Origin: Apiosordaria backusii
Lineage: Eukaryota; Ascomycota; Sordariomycetes; Sordariales; Lasiosphaeriaceae
NCBI GenBank assembly: GCA_030549205.1
Contig: JAUKTV010000025.1
Location: 124,001-188,000 of the forward strand
Length of the DNA: 64,000 nucleotides
Direction: 5' to 3'
The notes beneath the pieces are model-generated. The model searched no databases. It was not told the origin of the DNA and worked only from the letters and a program-made list of their open reading frames with translations. Position numbers and translations under genes: made by a program. This document shows positions 1 to 9,674 of this stretch, piece after piece (position 1 is the stretch's first letter; every line of letters starts with the position of its first letter).

Positions 1-2
1 GG

Positions 3-731
3 CCATCAAGCTCGACAGAAAAGATGACGAAAGAAGAAAAGGACGAATTCGTCCCCGTTCTGTCAGAAAAGCAGCAAGCGCGGCTGGTTCATCACCAGTC
101 CAAGCTCGCCAAGTCACATACATTTTTCAAACCCCACGAAACTGAAACGCACCACGCCTTCCCCCTGCGATTATTAATCGCCATCGTGTTACTGCTGGAT
201 CTACATTCTTTGTTACAAATCTCCCTAGGGGCCGTAACATTTGGCATTCCTTCTGAGCGTCGACCGGTTGCAGCCACAACAACGATTCTGTGTTGCTCCA
301 TCGCCACGAACATCACCGCTGGACTCCTGATTACCATCGGGGACCGTAGAACAAGGAAAAAGGATGTTTTGGAGAGGTTGATGAGGCAGGAAATGACGGG
401 TGAGGTGATCAAAAAGATTGAGAAGAAAAAGGAAAAGGAAAGAAAACAAGAGGAGGAGCAGAAACACGAGGATGAGGCGGGAGGAAGGGCCAGGAAAAGC
501 CTCAGTTTAGCACTGCCATGGAAGGAGAGCGCTGGCGAACGGGGAGGAGAGTCGGGAGGTGGTAAGGAAAAGCGAGCTCGGTCTCTGTCGGCTTCCGGAA
601 CTAAGAGGAGGAAAGAGAGGGAGGAGGTGGGGAGGTTTAGTTCTGAAATCGAGAGCACTCATGGCCGATCGAGCAAGGAAGTACAGGACAATGAAAGGTT
701 GAGAATACCGGGGGAATTTGAGGCGGACTGA
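3..731 (+). CDS. DUF2985-type fungal integral membrane protein, C-terminal part
   Basis: The frame is open from the left window edge, so this is the 3' end of a longer gene; the first ATG in view is at 24 but is probably internal. The visible part has a short hydrophilic stretch, two hydrophobic segments (about residues 48-70 and 85-105 counted from that ATG), the conserved block HETETHHAFPLRLL and the GDRRTRKKDV motif just after the second segment, then a long Lys/Glu-rich and Ser/Arg-rich tail. The blocks match what I remember of the C-terminal region of fungal DUF2985 membrane proteins, usually 500-700 residues long. Biochemical function is unknown for the family. The stop is TGA at 729-731. 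The tail is low complexity and may be species-specific. Confidence 0.7.
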   Translation, partial: PSSSTEKMTKEEKDEFVPVLSEKQQARLVHHQSKLAKSHTFFKPHETETHHAFPLRLLIAIVLLLDLHSLLQISLGAVTFGIPSERRPVAATTTILCCSIATNITAGLLITIGDRRTRKKDVLERLMRQEMTGEVIKKIEKKKEKERKQEEEQKHEDEAGGRARKSLSLALPWKESAGERGGESGGGKEKRARSLSASGTKRRKEREEVGRFSSEIESTHGRSSKEVQDNERLRIPGEFEAD

Positions 732-1558
732 AGTCAGCGATTCGCAACATCGTCGAGAGCAACCGAGATATATACAATGTACCTTAGTAAGGAATGAGGC
801 TCAGGGATGCAGGATTACATGATACCCGAACAGAATACTTGGAGAATAATGATAATCACAGACACAGCGCTTTTTCCTTTTTAGAAAAATGCCAAACTTT
901 ACATGAATGTCCACCGCGATGTCCCACTAAGGTAGGTCACCTAATCTGGTCCTTCTCATGTCAATCATGCTACCCCACGCTCCCCGCTCTGGCTTGGTAT
1001 CCCTCTCACACCATCCATCTCCTACTAAATTCTTCTGTCTCAGATACGCATAGGTATCAAAAATCATATTTATCTTGATCGAACAATCAACAGGAAAATG
1101 CCAAGCGTTACATCTGCAATGCGGCCTTTGCAAAACGGGGCCTCCCAATTACCGCTTCGTGCCTGGAATGGGGGCTGAGGCCAAGACTGCTGATCGGACG
1201 GCCAAGGAGACAGGCCGGGAAGGTGGCGATTATCTCCTACCTACAAAAGGCAGGCCAAAAGGACACGGCATGGTGGTCGGCTATTGCCCCGTCTTACTGG
1301 ACTCGGGCCGTGGAGGTGGTTACACGGGCGAGGCGATGATCAATCTCCAAACGACCTTCCTGTCGTGTTGTTAGCTCGAGGGATAGGGGCCGACTTGAAG
1401 GCAACCCCGATGGTAGGAGAATGGGTCGACGGCGATAAAAGGCTGCTGATATCCCACCGTCTTCCAACTCTTTTGTTAGCACCCGCACACCTTGCAACCC
1501 TTGACCAAGGCAAAGCAAGATCCTCTTTTCAGTCCCGGTATTGGTTTTTCACTTCGAG
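732..1558. other. intergenic, no supportable gene
   Basis: About 830 bp between the DUF2985 gene and the lysozyme. Short open frames on both strands overlap each other and show no recognisable motif or coding bias. It presumably holds the 3' end of the left gene and the lysozyme promoter; I see no distinctive element. Confidence 0.6.
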
Positions 1559-2479
1559 ATGAGAAGCACAAGTTTTTCTTTGCTTATCGCAGGAGTGACC
1601 GCGAAAGCGTCGGCGTACCTCATCACAGGAGATGTTGTGAACTGTCGCTCCGGCCCAGGAACCAGCTACTCGGTGGTGAAACAATACACACAGGGTCAGG
1701 ATGTCACAATCACCTGTCAGACCGAAGGTACCAACGTCAACGGTGTCACCATCTGGGACAAGACGGCAGACGGCAACTGCTATGTGTCCGACTATTATGT
1801 CCAGACGGGCTCGGATGGTTATGTCACAGGAAGATGCGGGACTTCAAGTTGTCCAGCGCCAAAATCCAACCAGGCAACAGTTGATCTAATTGCCGAGTTT
1901 GAGGGCTTTGAGCCTAACGTTTGTACGTGCTCAATTCTGCCCAAAGGCCATAAAGGCTCGAAAAACGTTTATGATTCTGACTTGTTTGTACAGACATCGA
2001 TCCTACTGGCAATCCTACAATTGGGTACGGCCATCTCTGCCAGAGGGCCGGCTGTTCCGAAGTCCCGTATCCAATTCCACTCTCACAGGCCGATGGCAAG
2101 AGGCTATTAGCGAGCGACATGGCGGTACGTTTCTGTGTTTGCTGCCTTGAACAAGACACCGTCACAGAACTAACTGAAGAAACTGTAGCGTTTCGAGCAA
2201 TGCATCACAGCCATGATCACAGGAGCCACACTCAATCTCAACCAGTACGGCGCCCTCATCAGCTGGTCCTTCAACATGGGCTGTGGTGCTGCCCAAACAT
2301 CCACGCTGGTAGCACGGCTCAACGGGGGCGGGAATGTCAACACTGTTTTGTCAGAAGAGCTCCCGAGATGGGTGTATGGAGGCGGAGTGGTTCTTCCTGG
2401 CCTCGTCAGAAGGCGAAACGCAGAGGTTGCACTTTCTCAGACAGCAGGGAGTGGACCTGCTTTGCCAGTGCAGTGTTAG
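1559..2479 (+). CDS. secreted GH24 (phage-type) lysozyme with N-terminal bacterial SH3 domain
   Basis: Three exons, 1559-1922, 1994-2124 and 2189-2479, joined at consensus GTACGT donors and CAG/TAG acceptors, give about 261 residues. Start: ATG 1559 gives a typical signal peptide (about residues 1-19, ending AKASA). Residues about 20-85 form an SH3b domain (ITGDVVNCRSGPGTSYSVVK). The rest is a GH24 lysozyme domain with the T4-like triad: Glu115 in FEGF, Asp124 in YIDPTGNP and Thr130 in PTIGYGH. The expected reaction is hydrolysis of the MurNAc-GlcNAc beta-1,4 bond of peptidoglycan outside the cell, so a likely role is use of or competition with bacteria. The SH3b plus GH24 layout is known in fungi and is generally seen as of bacterial or phage origin. 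Activity is inferred from motifs. Confidence 0.9.
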
Positions 2480-3022
2480 GTTGCAGAGGAGAGTCACAAG
2501 GCATGAAACAACGAAGAACTGAATGTACATGTCTTTTGATTCTACCAACAGTTAATTGCACTCTGTTGATCACTGCGGCTCGTTTATATCGGATCCATCC
2601 AGATATAGTTTCAGCACATGCGATTAATCGTCATAGCCATTCCTGACAACCTTGAGCTTCCAAATACAAGATTCTAGCATACGTAGGGACTTGCATTCCA
2701 GGAAGAGATCAATCATAATATACCTAATAAATATATAAAACCCTTTTCAAGACATCTCTAGAAAAACAAAAATGCAACACAACTGTTCTCCAGAAGCCTT
2801 AAAAAACAACGCACACACTAACATTCAAGGTAGGAATACATCTTCTTTGAGCTACCAGGTAATTTACATCAACCTAGCTCTGCATGTGGGTAACCTGGAT
2901 AGGCACCTTGGGGTGTTTGCAATTCTGAGAAGCGCCTGTTAAAAGGAGCTTTGACTAGGTACCTATCATACATTACAGTAGACCCTCCGGTATCATGCTC
3001 GGAAACTGGTGACTTGCATCTT
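2480..3022. other. convergent 3' intergenic region
   Basis: Lies between the 3' ends of the lysozyme (+) and the phosphate permease (-). Moderately AT-rich, with AATAAATATATAAAA-like sequence near 2726-2740 that could serve 3' end formation. No gene seen. Confidence 0.5.
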
Positions 3023-4900
3023 CTAGAAGTGAGGAGCATTCAAGAACAAGCCCATCAGCACACCACCAATAGTTCCGGCAATCGGGATTGTCGCAATCCA
3101 TGACAACATCAGCAAGCCCACCCGCTGGAAGTTCACCGCCTTGAGGGTGCCATTACAAAGGCCAACACCCACTGTCGCACCAGTAATACACATTGACGTC
3201 GATACAGGAAGTGAATACTGCGAAAACACAAGGACGGTAATGGCCGCGCCCATTTCCATCGAACATCCTCTGCTTGGCGAGTGATATGTGATCTTGTTGC
3301 CCATGACTATCACAACCGAGGTATGTCAGTCTCCATTTTCATCATTCACGGCACAGACAGCACGAGCAAGGGGGGACTCACCTTTCATGATGTTATACCC
3401 GTATGTCAACAAGCCCAAAGAGATGGTAGCTGACAACACGGCCAGCTGCCAAATAGGCACCTCCGCCTTGCTGGCAGCCGCGCTCCCTGTCGACCAAGCA
3501 GAGTAGATGACAGCCCAGGGCCCAACAGAATTTCCAATGTCGTTTGCCCCGTGAGCAAATGAAGCCGTGCAAGCCGTTAAGATCTGGACGAAGCTGTACG
3601 TGTGCTCGACCTCGTTGGGGTATTTCTTCGCCTCAGCATACACTCTCGCCATCCGTTCACCCTCGGGAGTGCCTGCTATGCCCGACTGAGCGGCGTGAAT
3701 GTCGTAGTGGAGGCCATACAATAGGCCGCAGACAACCATGGCCGGCAAGCGAGTCAGGAAGAGCCGGATATTGTGAAGCTCGTAAATTCGGCCTGGCCCC
3801 ATCGGGTTGTCGCGGAGAGTCCGCATGGCCCAACCCATTGGCCCCCTTTTTTTCAACAGTTTGGCGTGGAGCTTTCGCTCACCCTGCGCCTGGATCTCCT
3901 TGTAGGTCAACTGAACAGGAGCTTCCCCAAGCTCGGGATCCTGATCCAGCTTCTTCTCAGGGTTGCTGCCGCTCTCCGTCGGAGTAGGTGATGCCTTGGA
4001 TGGAGGGAGCTGGGGCTGGTCCTCGTCGTCAGAGTCGTCCTGCACAACGGCGTAGTTGGGGACATTGGCTTGGTCCATGACGGCAACTTCAGGCCTCTTG
4101 AACAACAAAGGCCCGTAGACGAACATCCACCACTTGACTCCGTGATCTTTCTTGATCACCTTGGCATGGACAAATGGCACAAAGAAGATGGCCGCAAGAA
4201 TCGCAACGCCTCCACCTGTGCCCATGGTCACGGCAGCGACGTACCACCCCGGCTTTTTGTTCAAGCCCAGGTTGGGAGATCCCTTGTACACAATGGACAG
4301 GGTGCAAATCGTACCCGCAATCAGGAAGAAAAACGGGGAGGAGTACACGGCCCATGGGACGGGGTTCTTCCTCAAGTGCACCACCAGTTTGATGAGCATG
4401 AAGATAGACGCGCCAAAGGCAGCCGAAATTGCGGGTGCCATTACGAGCCCGGAGAAGATGGCACCTAAGCCTTTGCCATCATTCCAACCCCATTGCACCT
4501 GTCTTGCGCCGACAGTGGCAACACCAACACCCGCTACCGCCGAAACGAGGGAATATGTCGAGGACACATGAGCCGAGTGGCGGGTGCACCACATCACCCA
4601 TGTCGAAGCGCCGGCCAGGGCGCAGGTAAAGGCAAGCATCTGTACACCGGCATTGTCGCGGAACGCAGCGTTGGGGATGATTCCGTTCTTGATGGTCTCG
4701 GCCGTGCGGGCGCCGACTGTGATGGCGCCTAGCATCTCAAAGATGGTGCCGAAGATCATGGCCTGTCGATAGGAAATGGAGCGGGAGCTGACCGAAGTAG
4801 CCCAGGCGTTTGCCACGTCGTTGGCGCCATTGTTGAAGGCATCCAGCATGGCAAAAAAGGTGCCAACGACGAAAACGTAGGTGTACTGGTCGAGGGCCAT
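3023..4900 (-). CDS. pho-4: PiT-family phosphate:cation symporter (PHO-4/PHO89 type)
   Basis: Two exons, 4900-3382 and 3306-3023, with intron 3307-3381 (GTGAGT...TAG), give about 600 residues, the usual length. Both PiT signature repeats are present: GANDVANAW near residue 26 and GANDIGNSVGPWA in the C-terminal half. Multiple hydrophobic segments flank a central hydrophilic loop of about 130 residues rich in Asp, Glu, Ser and Pro. Splicing restores the conserved YGYNIMKVMGNKITYHSPSRG region, which supports the intron. Members of this family import inorganic phosphate with Na+ or H+ at the plasma membrane; in Neurospora PHO-4 is the phosphate-repressible permease. Three CACGTG boxes upstream fit NUC-1/Pho4-type control. 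The symbol rests on family resemblance, not proven orthology. Confidence 0.92.
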
Positions 4901-5281
4901 CTTGGCTGCTGAGGGTTTCTCGAGCTATCCGGGCCGGGGATCGAGTAAAGCTCAACAAGCTGGTGAAAGCCTTGAATGTAGCATAGAGAGTAGTATCACC
5001 AAGCATACATCAAGAAAGACGGGCGCCTCTCCCTTTTGTCTTGCAGACCCCCCCTGCCAATGTCTCTCTCCATCTGCGCAGGTGATCGTCGCTGTTCCGG
5101 AGCCGGCGACCCGATTCCATGGACATCTTTCCCAAAACGCCCTGTCCTTTCGCCTGGCTTCTCCCCATCTGGTTACCGAAGCTGAACGCCATGAAGGGTT
5201 GACCTATGCGCAGAGAAAACACTCTCTGTTCTGTCGTTCTTCCATGCATTTTGTTCGTCCAGTCAGTGGATTACATATGCC

Positions 5282-5287
5282 CACGTG
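5282..5287. promoter_or_regulatory. CACGTG box 1 upstream of phosphate permease
   Basis: Palindromic CACGTG 382 bp upstream of the permease ATG. CACGTG is the established binding core of the bHLH phosphate regulators NUC-1 (Neurospora) and Pho4 (yeast). Function here is inferred from position. Confidence 0.5.
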
Positions 5288-5680
5288 AAGGCGGGAGACG
5301 CCACGAGTGGTCCGCCAAATCCTGGCTAAAACCGATGCAAGGTTGTGTGACATCCAAAGCGACAGGAGAAAGATGCAGGGTCTCTGAGGTCTGACCAATG
5401 AAGATAATGATAATATCGGGGGCTGAAAATCAGCGCTGGTCTCAGGTGGGACACCGAGAATGCACTGAGGGCCCCGTTGAGGTTTGTGGGGTTTCATCAG
5501 AAATAACGCAGGTTATTGACGCCTTTACTCGAATGATGATGAGAAAGGACGGCGCACATGTCCGGACTGTCCCATCCCATTCGCTCGGGAACTTGGCAGG
5601 AAACCTTGTTTGGGTCAAGCCTCTTTAGCGCCATGGCAAACAGGGGGAAAAGGCTAGACCACGTTCCATGAACCGCTGTT

Positions 5681-5686
5681 CACGTG
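5681..5686. promoter_or_regulatory. CACGTG box 2 upstream of phosphate permease
   Basis: Second CACGTG, about 780 bp upstream of the permease ATG; same reasoning as box 1. Confidence 0.45.
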
Positions 5687-5854
5687 CGCCAACTGTGGGC
5701 TCAAATGCAAAGTTCCCCGTCTCTCGGTCTCAAATGTTCTCATGCTTTCAAGATAGCTTCAAAGCCAGGTTTTTGATCGAGTCCTAGTGGAATGGTCAGC
5801 TTCTACCGGATGATGAAACGGTCCAAACTGACTCAGATCAGACTTGAAGGCTCG

Positions 5855-5860
5855 CACGTG
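5855..5860. promoter_or_regulatory. CACGTG box 3 upstream of phosphate permease
   Basis: Third CACGTG, about 955 bp upstream of the permease ATG. It is closer to the neighbouring pseudogene, so its relevance to the permease is less certain. Confidence 0.4.
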
Positions 5861-6163
5861 GTAGCTCGCACTTGTGCCGTTCTCACTGCGGCACCACTAT
5901 CCTCATTTCGGGCATTTTCTCTTAATCATCCAGCCAGCGAAACTGAGTGATCACCGAAAGGTTTGTGCCTCTAAATTGATGAAGGAGGATTGACTTTTAG
6001 ACTTGTGGATGCAATTATAGATGGATAGGCCCTGGAATAAACAGACCCGCAATCTTCAGACGTCGCGACCACAAGTGTTAAATGGTCGAACTAGGAGTGT
6101 CATCACTTCCATGACCACTTCTGTAGCCATCAGTCTCGAGTACCTACTGATCAGCCCCAACTC

Positions 6164-7232
6164 ATGATGAAATTACACCATCTATCCCCCTTGTTCCCTT
6201 TCATTCATCCCATCTCTACCCTCTCACTCAACAGGCCATCTCTAACACTCTCTCCCCAAATCGTCGCGCAGTTTCCCAACCCAACGTGAATAGAAACCAT
6301 TGCCGTTCTGTCCAACGGCGACCTACTCGTCACGGAGCTCCTCCCAAGACCCATTCTCTACACTGTCCAAAATCCCGCCAGCTCAGCTCCACAAGTCCGC
6401 CTGCTGCATGACTTTTCAGCCGAGGAGAATCATGTCGAAGGATTGACGGGTATCACCGAGACGTCGCATGACGTGTTTGTGTTTGTCGGTGGTAGCATGA
6501 CTACCCATACATTTTATGCCTGGGGTGTCAACTTCACCTCCACAGCCCGGAACCCGTCAGCAGATGGCAACCCCATCATCAAAAAGATTGCAGGTTTAAA
6601 AGATGTCAAGCTTCCTAATGGTCTTGCTACTCTTCCCGGCTCCCCTTCTTCGGTCCTGATTGCAGATTCTGTGGGGGGTCTGACCTGGCGGCTCGACATT
6701 CAGACAGGAAAGTCAGTCATCGCTGCGCAAACTCCTGAAATGGGTTTTCCCCAAAACAAAACAGACCCCAGCAAGAGGGTTCAAGGTTGGCATCAACGGA
6801 ATCAAAGTGCAAGAAGGATATCTCTATTTCAGCAATAGCAACTCAAGATCTACGTACAAGGTCAGGATCAGACAAGACGGCACCCGAGACCTAGGGGCCA
6901 ATGTGCGTTTAGTTGGCCGCTTACCTGAGGAAGTATCGTTTCTGGATGACTTCGTGGTTGGCCGAGGTGAAAGAAGGACCACTATTTTTGCAACAACATC
7001 GTGTGACAATCGGCTGTGGGCGTTGGCACAGGGGAAGCGGCCAGTGGTTGTAGCAGGTTCGCAGGGCCAGTTGACGCTGGCCGGCTCGACAGAAGCCGCT
7101 TTCGGGAGGGGAAACCGAGATAGAGACGTACTGTATGTAGTCACATCAGGAGGAGTGGGAAAACCGGTAAACGGAAGTGTGACGGAGGGGGGGAAGATTG
7201 TCAAGGTGGACTTGAGTGCTTTCCAGATGTAA
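6164..7232 (+). pseudogene. decayed SMP-30/gluconolactonase-like beta-propeller protein
   Basis: A single open register starts at ATG 6164, gives a hydrophobic leader and then QFPNPT, and hits TGA at 6287-6289. It continues without a break into IETIAVLSNGDLLVTEL and a full propeller-like sequence. In this family the residue at the TGA is normally Trp (a TGG codon; W-I-E-N block), so the stop looks like one G-to-A change. A second lesion, a one-base register change, falls between about 6740 and 6785. Before it the protein reads TGKSVIAAQTPEM; after it, in the next register, it reads FKVGINGIKVQEGYLYFSNS and runs to TAA at 7232. Intact relatives are secreted six-bladed NHL/SMP-30-like proteins of unknown or esterase/lactonase function. 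Sequence error could explain the shift, less easily both lesions. Confidence 0.75.
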
Positions 7233-7924
7233 ATCTTCTCGTATGTTTCTTACAGCCTGCCAAAGGCTGCGCCACAGGACCATGTTGATGGAATATCAAT
7301 GACCAGCGTTGGCCTAGAAAACCATTTCGTTTAGGAAAATGTCCGCTTCGGTAGCTGCGGATTTTAGAGAGGACTTCGGGGACCTATTGAGGTATGCTGA
7401 ACTGATATTTACTCTCTGCTCATCCTGCTCGTTGAAAGACCTACGGTGTCTACTTGTCAAGTTCTGTTGGAAGAATGCATGTCGGGGAGAGAGAGACACA
7501 TGCAGTGACGAACGAAGATGTCTTTCATCCGACAAAGGTACACATTGGTTCCTAAAGAGCACGCCAGATTGTCTTGAACCCTCAATCTAGGCTGGGCTCA
7601 GGACCGGGCAAGTAAGGATTTTATTCGGGATGGTGGCAGCAGGGGTTTCAAAGGGGTTTGTTGACCCGAGTCCCCAGGGTCACTGAACAGGGGTTCTGGG
7701 CCAATCATTTAGCCCACTTTCAGCGCAAGTCACTAAGCATAGGACGAAGTTAAGGAGTCTCAAAAGCAGTGGCTGCTTTTCATTGCATCCACAGCACTAC
7801 AGTAGGGGTATATAAGAACTTGAAAGCAATTACACGAAGACAAAAAACCAAAAAAACAGTCATTATCCATTCCATTCGCCTCGCCCAAGCATTAAACATT
7901 AGTCCTGCTCCTTTGCTCGCCGTG
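7233..7924. other. intergenic, no gene seen
   Basis: About 690 bp between the 3' ends of the SMP-30-like pseudogene and the amino acid permease. Open frames on both strands mirror each other and carry no motif. Confidence 0.6.
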
Positions 7925-9674
7925 TCATTGCACCTTTTGTAAAGGCTTCTTGACAAAAACACTCCGCTCCCACCCATCGATATCGTCATACAGTGTCACC
8001 CTGTCCAGTTCGTAGCCGCCAAGCTTGGGCATGATCACTGCCCAGATGACCCAGTACACTCCGCCGGCAACAATGATGCCAAAGCCGACGACGCAGTGGA
8101 GCCAGTATGGCAAGTCATTGTACACATTTTGGCCGTCCTCTGGGGGCACAAATGGCGCAACGACGAGGTAAATGTTGCTGAGAAAGAAGAAGGTGACAAC
8201 GGGGAGGGTGGCCGAGATGGGAGGATTCCAGTTCCACGCCTTGCGGTTGAGATAAAGGTAAATCAGGCCAAGGGCGACAAAAGTGTTGATGATGGCCAGG
8301 GGGTACGAGATGAGATTGAGAATGAAGTTGTAGGCATCACCAGGCGGGGGCGCAAGCATGATAATGATAGAGACCAACCAGTGCTCAAAGAGGCCGGCGG
8401 TGGGGGCGTTGAAAGGCCTATTGCTGGCCCAGAAGCGGGAAAATGGCAGAATTCCTTCGCGGCCGAGCTCTTGAACCAGGCGCCCCTGGGAAAAGATGAC
8501 AGAGAGGACGTTGCCAAAGGCAGACAAGGCGACAAAGACAGAAAGGGCGCGCTCGGCAGTGCCGCCGAAGACGTTCCTAAAGAGCGAAGCAGCTACCAGA
8601 CGCTGGGCGGCAAGGATCTCAGCCTTGGGGACGGCGGCGAAGTAGGCGATGTTGACAAACATGTACAGGATCGAGATGACACCGATGGCCAGAGGGGCGG
8701 CGATCTTGAGCGTGCGCACTGGGTTTCTGGTCTCGGAGAGGGCGTAGTTGGCGTTGCTGTAGCCGATATAACTCCAGATGACGTTGTAAAGGGCAGTGAC
8801 AACACCATAGGCGGACCCGGTGGTGCCCTCGAACGCATCGGTGAAGTTATGGGGCTTCTCGTCCTCGGGAAGCTTGACATGACCGGCGAGAGCGACCCAG
8901 CCCGCGACAACAATGATGAGGATAATGGCGACCTTGATTGTGCCAAGAAGGTTTTGCAGGCGAATACCCCACTTGACGCTGGTGGCATGGATCAAAAAGG
9001 CGGCAGTAATGCATGCCAAACCAATGCCGCGCTGGTTCCACCGATCGACTGGGACATTGGCGGCGTGGAGAATGTACTCGCTAAGAAATTTTGCGTTAGT
9101 TCCCAACGTTCTTGCGGCTCATCTCGAAGAGCGGGAGAAGTAAACATACCCAAAGACGACTGAGTTGCCACTTGCCCAGCCAAGCAGAACAACATAGCCG
9201 GTGTACAGACCAGTGGTAAGGAACTTTGGCTTGCGGAAAACGTATTCGAGATAGTTCTTTTCGCCTCCGTTCTTGGGGATGGCAGTACCAAACTCGAGAT
9301 AGACGGCGGTACCAGCAAGGGCAATCAGCATGCCGGCAACCCAGATGAACAACGAGAGACCGACACTGCCGGAAAGCTTCAAGATGGACCCGGGCGTAGC
9401 GAAGATACCAGTACCGATAACCCGGTTGACGATGAGGAATACTGCAGACACGATGCCAATCTGACGCTTGGCCTCGCTGGCGCGCTGTAGTTGACCTGGT
9501 GCGTATAGACGTTAGCACGACGGACTCGACGCCAAAACAGAAAAGGGGGCACAAAGCCATACCAACTTCGCTACCTTCATCAGAGGCAGCAACAGCGCCC
9601 GGGTCCTTGAAGTCGGGGCTGTCACCCGCACCAGGGACCCCGTGATCGGCCGGGGATCCGGTAAACTTGGACAT
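7925..9674 (-). CDS. amino acid permease of the high-affinity methionine permease (MUP1/LAT-like) group
   Basis: Three exons, 9674-9563, 9495-9150 and 9080-7925, with introns of 67 and 69 bp (GTATGG and GTATGT donors; CAG and TAG acceptors), give about 537 residues. After a hydrophilic N-terminus (SPDFKDPGAVA), the conserved block VNRVIGTGIFATPGSIL marks transmembrane helix 1 of the APC superfamily; about 12 hydrophobic segments follow. The blocks EFGTAIPKNGGEKNYLEYVF and GWASGNSVVFGEYILHAAN resemble fungal methionine permeases, so plasma-membrane uptake of methionine or related amino acids is likely. Exact substrate cannot be read from sequence. All splice junctions restore conserved frames. 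A long, gene-free upstream region (9.7-12.8 kb) may carry its control elements. Confidence 0.88.

Larger units (their letters stand above)
4901..6163. other. long divergent intergenic region, promoter of the phosphate permease
   Basis: About 1.26 kb between the permease start (reading left) and the decayed SMP-30-like gene (reading right). It contains three CACGTG palindromes, listed separately. Open frames here are short and unrecognisable. Confidence 0.6.

Noticed and set aside
8096..9163. 355-codon plus-strand open frame over the amino acid permease
   Set aside because: Asp/Gly/Glu-rich shadow of the permease, whose three exons are well supported.
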